A DNA stretch of 64,000 bases from Paenibacillus typhae (GCF_900099765.1 NZ_FNDX01000006.1:124001-188000), one strand, 5' to 3'; positions 8,727 through 18,335 are shown, numbered from the stretch's first letter. The notes: a model not told the origin generated them from the letters alone. Numbers and translations: made by a program.

Positions 8727-11171
8727 ATGGATAGATCTGAAAAAATTAAACTTACGAACATTAACAAAATCGAGCAGTTTAGAATTGTAATAGAGAAATT
8801 AACAATAGATGAATTACTTACAGAAGACGAAAAAATCTACATATTAGGCTGCGCAATAGCATTTATAAAACATTATGAAGAAGACCGTCGACACACAACT
8901 TTTGTGGAGTTAGGGTATTATATCATTTTGAAGTACTCGGTTAGGTATGAGGATTTTACACCGCTTTTTGACTTCTCGGTGAATTTTGGATTTTATCCAA
9001 TTGCAAAGGAGATTCTTAAACACAACCTCATAGAACATATAGGAATTGAACATAGTTTGTTAGATTTTAGATTAGGTGAGTTTACGCATAAGAATCACAT
9101 CGAAACTTTTGAACAAAAACAGGTTCGAGAGAATATTTTAAGTGATGTGACCAGTAAGCACATAAGCTATGTAGCTCCCACATCCTTTGGCAAAAGTTCA
9201 ATAATTATCGAACATATTATAGAAAACAGTCAGTTCAATAAAGTTGGTGTAATTGTTCCGACAAAATCACTTTTAATACAGACATATAGAGCAATAAAGG
9301 AAGCAGGAATAGAAAGAAAGTTAATTGTTCATGATGAGATGTTTAACGATGATGAGAAATTTATCGGAATACTGACGCAAGAAAGGGCTCTTAGATTGAT
9401 GGATAAGCATGGTGTGGTTTTTGACATATTGTATATTGATGAAGCGCATAACCTCTATGAAAAAGATTCAAGAAATGTATTACTATCAAGACTGATAAGG
9501 AAAAACTTAACACACAACCCATTGGCTAAGACAGTGTATTTATCTCCGCTAGTTGGTAACAGTAGCAATCTAAAGCTCAATCAGCAAGAGGCAATAACTG
9601 AACAAAGGATATCACATAATATTAAAGAGCCAGAAATCTATGAATACACATTATCTGCAGAAGTACACAAGTATAATAGGTTTTCTAATAAATTTTACAA
9701 TGTACCGTTTGAAGGTGATTATCTTAGTTATATTCTTCAAAAAAAGGGAAAGAAGAATTTCATATATGTCCTTTCCCCCAGGAAAATTGAGAAGTTCTCA
9801 AATGAATTAGCTGCTGTATCTGAACAAATTGAAACTGATAAAGATATAACAGAACTAATAGAGGAACTCAAGGAATTTGTACATGAAGATTTTTACGTAA
9901 TTAATTTACTGAAATTTGGGATAGTTTATCTCCATGGGAAAATACCTGATATCGTGAAGGAATACCTTGAGTATAAATTTAAAAAGATCGAGAAACTGCA
10001 ATTTGTCGTTGCCAATACTGTTATCCTTGAGGGTATTAACCTGCCAATTGATACTTTGTTTATTCTTAATACCTGGAGTTTGCAAGAAAAAGAACTTACA
10101 AATTTAATAGGTAGAGTAAATAGGCTTGATCAAATATTTAATGCAAGTGTCCCCAGATCCCAACTGAACAAGCTTTTGCCTCAAGTACACTTTGTAAATA
10201 ATGAGTATTACGGCGGCGCAAGAAGCAACATGCGAAACAAAATAGAAAAGCTTAGAAGTAATGTATTTAACGACACTGTAAGTAATCCAACGTTAAACGC
10301 TTTTAATGTGGAGGATGTAAAAAATGAAACTGAAAAGGAACGATTGATTAGAATTATTGAGAATGAGAATTTATTATACAATGATGATCCAAATGAGTTA
10401 GGTATGTTAAAGAAATACCTCATTAATGTAGGATTGGATCAGGCATATAGATTGTCAGACCATACACTCGGTACATTAATGGGAAATATTTCAAGAATAG
10501 ACCGAAGGGATATATCGTGGATAGATATCCATATTATTGAAAAGGTCTATCTTGTTTTTATAAATAATCTTGTAGACGATATTACGGATTTTGAATTTCG
10601 TCGGTTATCCAATCAAAGAGCAAGGGATTTTTATAAGCTTCATATGTTTAATGCGCGTGTTTATTCTCTAAAGAGAAACGTAGAATTGACTTTTGAATAC
10701 TTTAAGGGAAAAATTCGCGAGGGAAATACTCGGTTTTATTTTGGTCAACAATATGGTGAAATTACAAGCAACACGGAAGTTTATTCAGAAGAAGATAATC
10801 TGAAAGAAGTATATGTTGATCTTCAACAAAAGAGCGATGGTGAAATCATCAATCTGTCTATTGTGAAGCTAAAAATAGAAGATGACTTCGTAGGCTATAA
10901 ACTAAATAAAATGATTAATGCATTATTTGACTTGGAATTAATTTCAGAAGATGAATATAATCGTGTAGTTTACGGAACAAATGATGGAACGAAAATTGGA
11001 TTAATTAAAACAGGACTGTCAATAAATCTTATAAATAAACTACAGTCCGACAACCAGATCACCAATATTTATTTCGATGAAAACAATAATATCAAAGGTA
11101 ATTTTGAATTTTATCGATACAAGCAAACCCTCAAAGGCTTTTATCTGTTTGAACTCGAAAAGTTCTTATAA
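8727..11171 (+). CDS. hamB: Hachiman-like HamB superfamily 2 helicase
   Basis: An 814-residue protein with SF2 helicase motifs: Walker A PTSFGKS (151-157), motif Ia-like VPTKSLL, DEAH (238-241) and a motif V-VI region with NTVILEGINLP then LIGRVNRLDQ (about 459-469). A helical N-terminal region of 120 residues and a 300-residue C-terminal region carry no familiar domain. HamB is the DNA-scanning ATPase that controls HamA. GGGAGATAACC precedes the ATG. The pair is very AT-rich, about 34% GC by inspection, unlike the core genes, which supports acquisition by transfer. All catalytic motifs are intact. Confidence 0.87.
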   Translation: MDRSEKIKLTNINKIEQFRIVIEKLTIDELLTEDEKIYILGCAIAFIKHYEEDRRHTTFVELGYYIILKYSVRYEDFTPLFDFSVNFGFYPIAKEILKHNLIEHIGIEHSLLDFRLGEFTHKNHIETFEQKQVRENILSDVTSKHISYVAPTSFGKSSIIIEHIIENSQFNKVGVIVPTKSLLIQTYRAIKEAGIERKLIVHDEMFNDDEKFIGILTQERALRLMDKHGVVFDILYIDEAHNLYEKDSRNVLLSRLIRKNLTHNPLAKTVYLSPLVGNSSNLKLNQQEAITEQRISHNIKEPEIYEYTLSAEVHKYNRFSNKFYNVPFEGDYLSYILQKKGKKNFIYVLSPRKIEKFSNELAAVSEQIETDKDITELIEELKEFVHEDFYVINLLKFGIVYLHGKIPDIVKEYLEYKFKKIEKLQFVVANTVILEGINLPIDTLFILNTWSLQEKELTNLIGRVNRLDQIFNASVPRSQLNKLLPQVHFVNNEYYGGARSNMRNKIEKLRSNVFNDTVSNPTLNAFNVEDVKNETEKERLIRIIENENLLYNDDPNELGMLKKYLINVGLDQAYRLSDHTLGTLMGNISRIDRRDISWIDIHIIEKVYLVFINNLVDDITDFEFRRLSNQRARDFYKLHMFNARVYSLKRNVELTFEYFKGKIREGNTRFYFGQQYGEITSNTEVYSEEDNLKEVYVDLQQKSDGEIINLSIVKLKIEDDFVGYKLNKMINALFDLELISEDEYNRVVYGTNDGTKIGLIKTGLSINLINKLQSDNQITNIYFDENNNIKGNFEFYRYKQTLKGFYLFELEKFL

Positions 11172-11222
11172 ATTGTCCTGCTTGTTTTTATTATCGATGC
11201 GTCATTCGCCGTTAGCCCGTTT

Positions 11223-11240
11223 CGGAGAACCGTATCATAA
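11223..11240 (+). repeat. 18-bp repeat, copy 2 (right of defence module)
   Basis: Identical to 3551-3568 and in the same orientation, 52 bp after the hamB stop. Confidence 0.7.
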
Positions 11241-11283
11241 CGCTTCAATGAACGCTTCAGTTCTAATATTATCACTATTATAG

Positions 11284-11424
11284 ATCCCTTCAGTAACTGT
11301 AGAGATCAAATCAACAGCACTTCGGAATATTTCTTTGTACTTAGCAGAGAGTGATATTCAGGAGATCGTCAGCATGCTCCGTGAGGCCAATGATGAGAAG
11401 GTACGTCTGGCTAAAATGTGCTGA
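11284..11424 (+). pseudogene. C-terminal fragment of an unidentified gene
   Basis: An open stretch ending in TGA encodes a protein-like sequence with LAESDIQEIVSMLREANDEK but no start codon with a ribosome binding site. It is more GC-rich than hamB and probably survives from the sequence into which the AT-rich block was inserted. Apart from it, the 11172-11611 gap holds the 18-bp repeat and a terminator. Confidence 0.4.
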
Positions 11425-11489
11425 AGTAATAATTATATAGAATCATTATGAGGCAAGCCTCTCATGGCAAATAAGGTCATTAGAAACAA

Positions 11490-11517
11490 AAGCGCAAGCC
11501 ATTGGTTTGTGCTTTTT
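11490..11517 (+). terminator. Rho-independent terminator
   Basis: An 11-bp stem (AAGCGCAAGCC with GGTTTGTGCTT, two G-U pairs) with a 3-nt loop is followed by T residues. It lies upstream of the U32-family gene and would isolate it from hamAB transcription. Confidence 0.7.
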
Positions 11518-11611
11518 GCCGTAGCTTAAGTGTAAATCTTATTTTATGATCAATGGTGCTGAGTTTGACTTATATAGGCGTAGCAAAAAAATATCTCATA
11601 CGGAGGAAGAA

Positions 11612-13855
11612 ATGACAGAATTATTAGCTCCAGCAGGAAATATGGAAGCTTTAAAAGCAGCAATATCTAATGGTTGTGATGCAATATACTTAGGAATGCA
11701 AAAATTTGGTGCACGCGCATACTCATCTAATTTTGATATAGAATCGTTAAAAGAGGCTGTTACCTATGCGCACCTCAGGGACGTTAAAATCTATGTTGCA
11801 ATGAATACCATCGTTTTCGAAAACGAAGTAGAAGAGATGAAGGAGCAGATACGTGAATTAAATGAAATGGGTGTAGATGGCATTATCGTCCAGGACCTGA
11901 CTGCATTCGATTATATCGTTAAAAACTTTCTTGATATGGAAGCACATTGTTCAACTCAAATGGGAATCGACGATGTAGACGGAACTTTATTATTTAAAGA
12001 ACTTGGTGCTAAAAGAGTTGTTCTGTCCCGTGAGGTTAAGATTGAAAAAGTAAAAGAGATCAAAAGAATAGCTGAAATACCTTTAGAAATTTTCGTTCAC
12101 GGTGCTTTATGTGTATCTTATTCGGGAAACTGTCTAATGTCAGGATTACTCGGCAATCGATGCGCAAATCGCGGAAGATGTGTGGGTTCATGCCGTAAGG
12201 AGTATGAGCTGATGGATAAGACAACAGATACATCTTTAGGGAATAGCTATATCTTATCTACTAAGGACTTAAACACAATCGACTATATCCATGATTTAAA
12301 AGAAATCGATTCTTTAAAAATAGAAGGCAGAATGAAAGCACCTACGTATGTTGCGAATGTTGTATCCAAATATCGCCTGGCCTTAGATCATAAAATAACC
12401 GAAGAAGATAAAGAAAATCTGAAGAAAACATTCAACAGAACCTTTACGAAAGGATATTTATTTCGCGAAGATAAGAGAAATATTACCAACATCTTAAGAC
12501 CTAATAACTTTGGGTATGAAATTGGAACAATCAGTAAGATTGAAAAAGATCGGTATGAAATAACCCTTACACATCCTCTAAACCAAAACGATACCATCCG
12601 AATAAGTCACAACCATGAGGATGTTAATTTAACAGTTGCAAAGCTGTACGATAAAAACGGTGAATTAATCAACAAAGCAGATCATATCTGCTACATCAAA
12701 GTCAAAGAAAAGTTGTCTACGGGAGATTTAGTTTATAAAACGAAGGATTATTTGTATACCAAAGAACTAGAAGCATCGCTGGAAAAAGAGTTTAAGCGGT
12801 TCACCCTCGATCTTAGAGTATATGCAAGTCCGGGTTCGAAGCTTTTCATAGATGCAGAGGGCTTAGGCTTTCATTATTTTTATGAGAGTGAGGAAATACT
12901 GGGCGAAGCCATTAATAATCCAACAACAAAAGACCAGGTAATCAAGCAATTTTCAAGATTAAATGATACGGTATTCGAACTTAATCATGTGGATTACGAG
13001 GAATGCAATGCGTTTATTCCAGCTAAACTATTAAATGCAGCAAGAAGAGATATTGTACTGGGCTTGTATGACTTAAAGCTTAACAGCCAAGAGAAAAGAA
13101 CCAGGGCTGTGGAAGCAAAAGAAAAAATAAGCTTTGCCCCTGTCAAACCATACCTTACGGCCTCTGTAACGACTAAGGAGCAGTATGATGCTTGCGTGAG
13201 CTGTGGCATTCAGGAAATCTATTATGAAAATGTTATAAGAAGAAATCAGAATGATTATCAGGAAAAAGAAGGGCAGCTGCTCATTGGAGGATATGGCGGG
13301 GTTTATCACTACAGAGCAACGAATCCGTTTGTTACGGACTATTCTCTTAATGTTGTTAATGCTACCAGTTGCTATGAATTATTTAAATTAGGTGCCAAAC
13401 GAGTCACTTTATCTTATGAATTGAATAAGAGCCAAATTGAAGATTTAATGAATGCCTATGTTGAAGAAAATGACGGCTACCCTGCACTGGAAATGATTGT
13501 GTATGGCAAGGCTCCTTTGATGTTTACAAAATATTGTCCGATGAAAAAAATGAATCAATGCAGAATCTGCAAAACGAAGAGCTATGAGTTAAAAGATGAG
13601 CACGGAACGTTCCCTATCCTTTCCCATGAGGATTGTACAACGACTATTCTTAACGGGAAGACGCTTAATCTTTTAGATGAGCTGCCAAACATCAAAGGAA
13701 TCGAGGCACTCAGATTAAACTTCACAGTTGAATCTAAAGAGCAGGTTGTGAAAGTCATTCATATGGCCTCAGGCAAATTAAATGGCTCAATGAATAATGC
13801 TGTCTTTAATCAGGAAACAGACACAAGAGGACATTTTAATAAAGAGATTGTGTAG
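11612..13855 (+). CDS. Long U32-family protein (peptidase U32 / RNA hydroxylation family, with C-terminal DUF3656-type region)
   Basis: A 747-residue protein that opens with ELLAPAGNMEALKAAISNG and contains the U32 signature EIFVHGALCVSYSGNC followed by RCANRGRC, whose cysteines probably bind an iron-sulfur cluster. Although named peptidases, characterised members (RlhA, TrhP) act in prephenate-dependent hydroxylation of rRNA or tRNA. The length and C-terminal extension resemble the RlhA-like long form. The ATG at 11612 follows CGGAGGAA by 5-8 nt; an in-frame ATG at 11546 has no such site. GC is low, about 38%, continuing the AT-rich block. Substrate RNA cannot be told from sequence. Confidence 0.9.
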   Translation: MTELLAPAGNMEALKAAISNGCDAIYLGMQKFGARAYSSNFDIESLKEAVTYAHLRDVKIYVAMNTIVFENEVEEMKEQIRELNEMGVDGIIVQDLTAFDYIVKNFLDMEAHCSTQMGIDDVDGTLLFKELGAKRVVLSREVKIEKVKEIKRIAEIPLEIFVHGALCVSYSGNCLMSGLLGNRCANRGRCVGSCRKEYELMDKTTDTSLGNSYILSTKDLNTIDYIHDLKEIDSLKIEGRMKAPTYVANVVSKYRLALDHKITEEDKENLKKTFNRTFTKGYLFREDKRNITNILRPNNFGYEIGTISKIEKDRYEITLTHPLNQNDTIRISHNHEDVNLTVAKLYDKNGELINKADHICYIKVKEKLSTGDLVYKTKDYLYTKELEASLEKEFKRFTLDLRVYASPGSKLFIDAEGLGFHYFYESEEILGEAINNPTTKDQVIKQFSRLNDTVFELNHVDYEECNAFIPAKLLNAARRDIVLGLYDLKLNSQEKRTRAVEAKEKISFAPVKPYLTASVTTKEQYDACVSCGIQEIYYENVIRRNQNDYQEKEGQLLIGGYGGVYHYRATNPFVTDYSLNVVNATSCYELFKLGAKRVTLSYELNKSQIEDLMNAYVEENDGYPALEMIVYGKAPLMFTKYCPMKKMNQCRICKTKSYELKDEHGTFPILSHEDCTTTILNGKTLNLLDELPNIKGIEALRLNFTVESKEQVVKVIHMASGKLNGSMNNAVFNQETDTRGHFNKEIV

Positions 13856-13943
13856 GCAGCCAAAGGGAAGGGGAAGTCATGCAGTAGCAAAAAGAAATGC
13901 TTGAGATCAACAAAGCAACCGTATCATATAAAATTTCCTTAGT

Positions 13944-13980
13944 CGATTACTATCTATTCAGATAGTAATCGGCTTTTTTT
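13944..13980 (+). terminator. Rho-independent terminator
   Basis: A perfect 11-bp stem (CGATTACTATC with GATAGTAATCG) is followed by GC and seven T residues. It ends transcription about 90 nt after the U32 gene. Confidence 0.85.
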
Positions 13981-13991
13981 GTATAATGAAG

Positions 13992-14020
13992 TTGACATGA
14001 TGTATAGTTTGTTATACATT
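13992..14020 (+). promoter_or_regulatory. Promoter with embedded operator for the membrane protein / XRE pair
   Basis: TTGACA (13992-13997) and TACATT (14015-14020) are 17 nt apart. The spacer and -10 contain ATGTATA-6nt-TATACAT (14000-14019), a 7-bp inverted repeat. That position would allow repression by the XRE protein encoded second in the operon; autoregulation is inferred. Confidence 0.65.
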
Positions 14021-14060
14021 ATGTTTAGTTGATTTTACTTTACTAAAGGCGGTGTCATAC

Positions 14061-14507
14061 ATGACTTATCAAGAAAAGAAGAGCATCGTATCGCTGATCA
14101 GCACCATACTCATTTTTACAGTGTATTGCTTGTACAAGTACCAGGAGTATTCCAATGAAATGCTGGATTCAAAAGTAACCTTTCATTACTGGGGATCCTT
14201 TGTTCTTGTATTGACCTTAGTTTCCCTTGCAGCACATATCGTGATCAGCATTATTTTTAACATCATCTTCCGCATGACTACAGGAGAAAAGGAACCCGCA
14301 TTCGCGGATGAACTGGATAAGAGGATTGATTTGTTAGCCTTCCGGAATTCATTTGCTGTATTTGTCAGCGGTTTTATTCTGGCTATGGGCTCATTGGTTG
14401 CTGACCAGCCCTTAAAGGTGATGTTCATTGTCCTTATCGCTTCCGGCTTTCTTTCAGACGTAACCGGTTCTTTATCGAGACTATATCATTACCGGAGAGG
14501 AGTCTAA
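14061..14507 (+). CDS. Small multi-pass membrane protein of an XRE-regulated pair
   Basis: A 148-residue protein with four likely transmembrane segments (about 10-26, 42-66, 90-110, 115-135). AAAGGCGGTG precedes the ATG at 14061; a GTG at 14052 would overlap that site. It is followed after 1 nt by an XRE-family repressor gene. This two-gene layout (DUF2178-like membrane protein plus a YvaO-like small regulator) is widespread in Firmicutes, but its role is unknown. No catalytic motif is seen. Confidence 0.8.
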   Translation: MTYQEKKSIVSLISTILIFTVYCLYKYQEYSNEMLDSKVTFHYWGSFVLVLTLVSLAAHIVISIIFNIIFRMTTGEKEPAFADELDKRIDLLAFRNSFAVFVSGFILAMGSLVADQPLKVMFIVLIASGFLSDVTGSLSRLYHYRRGV

Positions 14508-14508
14508 A

Positions 14509-14736
14509 ATGGGTAAGGTTCTTGTTGGCAATTACATCCGAAAATTGCGGTTCAATCACAATGAAATGACTCAACAGCAGCTGGCCGACAAGGTGGGGGT
14601 AACCAGACAAACGATTGTAGCTCTTGAAAAAGGAAACTACTCCCCGTCACTGGAGTTGGCCTTTCGTATTGCTCACGCCTTTAACTTACCGCTTGAAGAA
14701 GTATTCTTTTACGGAGAAAACTCAGAGGAGAGATGA
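14509..14736 (+). CDS. XRE-family transcriptional regulator
   Basis: A 75-residue protein consisting almost wholly of a Cro/CI-type helix-turn-helix (LADKVGVTRQTIVALEKGNYSPSLELAFRIA). It ends in LEEVFFY, typical of the small YgzD-like regulators. It starts 1 nt after the membrane protein stop. The inverted repeat in the shared promoter is its most likely binding site. Confidence 0.92.
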   Translation: MGKVLVGNYIRKLRFNHNEMTQQQLADKVGVTRQTIVALEKGNYSPSLELAFRIAHAFNLPLEEVFFYGENSEER

Positions 14737-14781
14737 GGTCATGGAGTTTTCACCGAAGACAGCAATCAAGGAGGGGAAAAG

Positions 14782-15714
14782 ATGAGAGCAATTGTTTATA
14801 CCAAATACGGTCCGCCCGATGTTCTTCAACTGAAGGAGCTGGAGAAGCCTATACCCAAGGATAATGAAATCTTGATCAGGATATATGCTACAACGGTAAC
14901 AGCAGGAGACTGGCGCATGCGAAAGGCTGACCCGTTCCTTTCAAGACTGTACAATGGTCTCCTGAAACCCAAAAAGGTAACCATACTGGGCTTTGAATTA
15001 GCCGGGGAAATCGAAGCCGCAGGCAAAGATGTAAAACGGTTTAAGATCGGCGATCAAGTATTTGCGTCTTGTGGCTTTGGCTTCGGTGCATATGCCGAGT
15101 ACAAATGCTTGCCTGAAGATGGAATGGTGGTCACCAAACCGGCCAATGTGAGCTATGAGGAGGCTTCTGCTGTTCCCGTAGGGGGAATAACCGCGTTGAA
15201 TTTTCTAAGGAAGGGGAATATCGCGGGCGGAATGAAGGTCCTTATTTATGGAGCTTCTGGAAGTGTGGGTACTTATGCAGTGCAGCTAGCCAAATATTAC
15301 GGGGCAGATGTAACAGGGGTATGCAGTACCGGCAACCTTGAGATGGTAAGATCTATAGGAGCTGATCGAGTCATAGATTATACGAAACAAGATTTCATGG
15401 CGCTTAAGGAACGTTATGATTTAATCTTTGATGCCGTCGGAAAACCGATATCGAAAATTAAAAAATCGACATTCAAAAAAGCACTGCGTGCGAACGGGAA
15501 ATATGTGAGTGTGCATATGTCGCAAAAGCCTTGCGTTGAAGACCTTATCTTCCTCCAAGGGCTTCTTGAAGCCGGTAAAATCAAACCAGTCATCGATAGA
15601 TGCTATACGTTGGAACAAATTCCCGATGCCCATCGGTATGTTGAACAAAAACATAAGAAGGGGAATGTCGTCGTTACTGTAAGTAGTGATGGGGGGCTTA
15701 TAACAAATAACTAA
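14782..15714 (+). CDS. NAD(P)-dependent MDR-family oxidoreductase (quinone reductase-like)
   Basis: A 310-residue medium-chain dehydrogenase/reductase. The N-terminal GroES-like domain starts with [18 protein letters not shown], and the nucleotide-binding motif is [15 protein letters not shown] (about 157-171). The cysteine cluster for structural zinc is absent, which fits the quinone oxidoreductase branch rather than a zinc alcohol dehydrogenase. CAAGGAGGGG precedes the ATG. It starts 45 nt after the XRE gene in the same direction, so it may be part of that operon. Substrate is unknown. Confidence 0.9.
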   Translation: MRAIVYTKYGPPDVLQLKELEKPIPKDNEILIRIYATTVTAGDWRMRKADPFLSRLYNGLLKPKKVTILGFELAGEIEAAGKDVKRFKIGDQVFASCGFGFGAYAEYKCLPEDGMVVTKPANVSYEEASAVPVGGITALNFLRKGNIAGGMKVLIYGASGSVGTYAVQLAKYYGADVTGVCSTGNLEMVRSIGADRVIDYTKQDFMALKERYDLIFDAVGKPISKIKKSTFKKALRANGKYVSVHMSQKPCVEDLIFLQGLLEAGKIKPVIDRCYTLEQIPDAHRYVEQKHKKGNVVVTVSSDGGLITNN

Positions 15715-15747
15715 CTGGTGATGTATAGCAGGCGATCCTGTTGTGAA

Positions 15748-15784
15748 AACAGGGAACCGATTCAAATCGGTCCTCTGTTATTTT
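15748..15784. terminator. Bidirectional terminator between convergent genes
   Basis: AACAG...CTGTT encloses ACCGAT...ATCGGT, with T-rich sequence on both strands after the stem. It serves the oxidoreductase (+) and the UbiB-like kinase (-). Confidence 0.75.
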
Positions 15785-15803
15785 GGCAGTTATTAATCCG
15801 ATT

Positions 15804-17504
15804 TCATTTCGGACGTTCCAATCTGCTGCGTTCACGCATGGCGTTCATCTGCCGGACATGTCTTGCTTCACGGCGGTTTCCTCCCGGCATCAGCTGGCCC
15901 AGCATAATGAGCAGCCCCAGGGTGCCAAGCACATAAGAAACGATAGGGCTCACTTCATTCCACAGGTTGGCAGCCGTCAGAAGAAATACCGCTCCAATGA
16001 TCGTCGCAATAATCCGCCGTGTATTTCTATTTTGCGTCTCGATCAATTTTTTCTCAAAGGAGCTCGATAGCTTCACCCGTAAATTTCCGCTATCTATTCT
16101 GTCTACTGCAGAAATGAACTTCTTAGTCGTCGGAAGGATTCCTTTGAGCAGAGTTGTGCCTTCATCTACAACGGTGGAAAAGACACTTCCACGCAGATCC
16201 TTAAGTACAACCCTTTGGATGTAAGGCCTAGCGGTCCCGATCAAATCAAGCTCAGGGTCCAGTCCCAGACAGAGTCCATAAACCGTGATCATTGCTTTTC
16301 CCATAAATGTTGTATTTGCAGGTAACTGAAAGGGCTGGGAATAGAGGAAGTCACGCAACTCTTCAGTATTGTCACCTGATGTCACAAAGCTCAAGTCAAA
16401 CGTATCGCCGTTGATTTGTTCAAATAATAATGTAAGATTTCTTGAGAACACCTCTAAATCTGTATTCCGTCTTAAAAATCTCAAACGGTTAATGGCATTA
16501 ATTGCGCCTTGGGCATCTTTTAAATATACGGCCATTAGAAGGGCTACCATCTGTGTCTTCATATCCTTTGCAATTCGTCCAACCATTCCAAAATCGATTA
16601 AGGCTATGGTGCCGTCAGGCTGCACGAGAACATTGCCCGGGTGGGGGTCCGCGTGAAAGAACCCGTTTACGAGAATCTGTTCCACGAAAATCTCCAGCAA
16701 TGACTTCGCTAATGCCGTCCGGTCCACACCCCAGGCATCAAGCTGGGCAAAATTGTTGATTTTAACACCTTCCATAAACTCCATGGTCAGCACCTTTGAG
16801 GTTGTATAGGACCAGTGAATGCCTGGAACAACGATATCCTTCCGGTGGGTAAACTGCTGCTGAAATTCTTCTGCGTTCCGTCCCTCTTTTTGATAATCCA
16901 GCTCGTCCATCACGGTATCGTAAAATTCCTCATACACCGCATCCAGGTCCATCAGGGCTGCAATCCGGGACTGGCGTTTTAATAACCGGACAGCAATTTG
17001 TATAGATTTCGAATCAATTTCAATAATATCCTCGACCCCGGGACGCATAACCTTCACTGCGACTTGTTCACCTGTCCGTAATGTCGCCCGATGTACCTGG
17101 CCTAAGGAAGCCGCTGCAATAGGAGTTGTATCGAATTCGGCAAAAAGCTCGTTAACGGGCGCGTGAAGTTCGCTCTCAACCTTACGTTTGATCTCGGAAA
17201 AATCCACCGGAGCTACGGAGTCCTGCAGCTTGGACAATTCATCTAGAATTTCCTTTGGCAAAAAATCCACTTGCGCACTGACATGCTGCCCAAGCTTGAT
17301 AATTAATCCGCCCATGTCCATTGCGGTCTCTGTAAAATAGGATGCCTGCTTTCGGTATAGGGCTTTTGTTTTGGCTTCCCAGCGCCGTCTCGGTATAAAA
17401 TATTTTTGTTTGCCAAGCCACCAGAAAGCCCAAACGAATTTGAAAAGCATTCGCATGGTTCTTCTGAACCGGAGATCCTTCATCAATCCCAAAAATTCGC
17501 TCAT
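15804..17504 (-). CDS. ABC1/UbiB (AarF) family atypical kinase
   Basis: A 566-residue protein with the family motifs in order: IKLGQHVSAQ (KxGQ), the alanine-rich loop AAASLGQVHRA, VAVKVMRPG, GFFHADPHPGNVLV and LIDFGMVGRI. Two hydrophobic segments close the C-terminus (about 510-550). UbiB/COQ8 proteins are ATPases or kinases that support quinone and isoprenoid lipid biology at the membrane. All catalytic motifs are intact. AGAGGCAG lies before the ATG. It stands alone with its own promoter overlapped by an inverted repeat. Confidence 0.93.
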   Translation of the reverse strand: MSEFLGLMKDLRFRRTMRMLFKFVWAFWWLGKQKYFIPRRRWEAKTKALYRKQASYFTETAMDMGGLIIKLGQHVSAQVDFLPKEILDELSKLQDSVAPVDFSEIKRKVESELHAPVNELFAEFDTTPIAAASLGQVHRATLRTGEQVAVKVMRPGVEDIIEIDSKSIQIAVRLLKRQSRIAALMDLDAVYEEFYDTVMDELDYQKEGRNAEEFQQQFTHRKDIVVPGIHWSYTTSKVLTMEFMEGVKINNFAQLDAWGVDRTALAKSLLEIFVEQILVNGFFHADPHPGNVLVQPDGTIALIDFGMVGRIAKDMKTQMVALLMAVYLKDAQGAINAINRLRFLRRNTDLEVFSRNLTLLFEQINGDTFDLSFVTSGDNTEELRDFLYSQPFQLPANTTFMGKAMITVYGLCLGLDPELDLIGTARPYIQRVVLKDLRGSVFSTVVDEGTTLLKGILPTTKKFISAVDRIDSGNLRVKLSSSFEKKLIETQNRNTRRIIATIIGAVFLLTAANLWNEVSPIVSYVLGTLGLLIMLGQLMPGGNRREARHVRQMNAMRERSRLERPK

Positions 17505-17549
17505 TCTTTTTTATCTGCCTCTCATTTGTGATAGACAATCTGCACATAA

Positions 17550-17580
17550 GTATGATATTTCATACCGTTATTATTTTCAA
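17550..17580 (-). promoter_or_regulatory. Promoter of the UbiB-like gene with inverted repeat
   Basis: On the minus strand TTGAAA (forward 17575-17580) and TATCAT (forward 17552-17557) are 17 nt apart. GTATGA-4nt-TCATAC (17550-17565) covers the -10 element and could be an operator. Confidence 0.55.
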
Positions 17581-17688
17581 TGACTCTAATGATCAACGCC
17601 GGCAATCCGTTATTTGGCGTCCTGGTATTGGGAAATGCTTATAAACAATGCTAAACTGATAATAACATGATACAAAGGAAGAGATTCG

Positions 17689-18255
17689 ATGGGAAGAAAA
17701 CAGTCTTTTACGGAGTCAGAACTGCTTGATATGACCAAGAAACTAGTGCTGGAGCATGGATACGACGGGTTCCATCTCAAATTACTGTCAGAGCATCTGT
17801 CAGGCGCCCGAAGCACTATATATCAATATTTCTCTAACAAGGAAGAAATTGTGGCTGCTTGTATGAAGCGTGTAATGGTAAAGGTATTAGAAAAGGCATT
17901 AGCCATTGATGAAACAGATCCTATGGATGCCCTCGAGCAGCTGCTTCTTGTTTATGTGGAAGAGTCTGCGCTGCATCAGCTTTTGGGCCAAGCCGGTAAA
18001 ATTAATGTTGCTAACTCCTCTGCAGCAGCGAAAGACCTTGAATTTATTGACGAAGCACATACGACGCTCAAGGTTCAATTATCACGTTTATTTGAACGCG
18101 CACAACAGAATAAAGGACTGCGGCAGGATATTCCACTTCCTGTACTTATTGGTGTGTTTTTTAATTTAATCGATACCCCTAATATGATGAATATCCCTGC
18201 TCCTGACTGGGGAAAGCTGTTGTTTCAAATGTGGATCGGAGGAGCCAGGAGCTAG
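17689..18255 (+). CDS. TetR-family repressor of the adjacent ABC exporter
   Basis: A 188-residue protein with an N-terminal TetR helix-turn-helix (LLSEHLSGARSTIYQYFSNKEEI, about 36-58) and a helical ligand-binding domain. AAAGGAAGAG precedes the ATG. It is followed by two copies of a TGACAC-type palindrome and then a permease/ATPase pair, so it most likely represses that exporter until a ligand binds. The ligand cannot be predicted. Confidence 0.93.
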   Translation: MGRKQSFTESELLDMTKKLVLEHGYDGFHLKLLSEHLSGARSTIYQYFSNKEEIVAACMKRVMVKVLEKALAIDETDPMDALEQLLLVYVEESALHQLLGQAGKINVANSSAAAKDLEFIDEAHTTLKVQLSRLFERAQQNKGLRQDIPLPVLIGVFFNLIDTPNMMNIPAPDWGKLLFQMWIGGARS

Positions 18256-18274
18256 CCCCGGTCCGGGATTAAAT

Positions 18275-18289
18275 TTGACACATGTGTCA
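18275..18289 (+). promoter_or_regulatory. -35 element and TetR operator 1
   Basis: TGACACATGTGTCA (18276-18289) is a perfect 14-bp palindrome that overlaps a TTGACA -35 element (18275-18280). A -10-like TTAATA follows near 18300. Confidence 0.7.
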
Positions 18290-18335
18290 TATATGTTGTT
18301 TAATAAAGGTGTCGAGCTTGGTGGTAGAACAAAAA

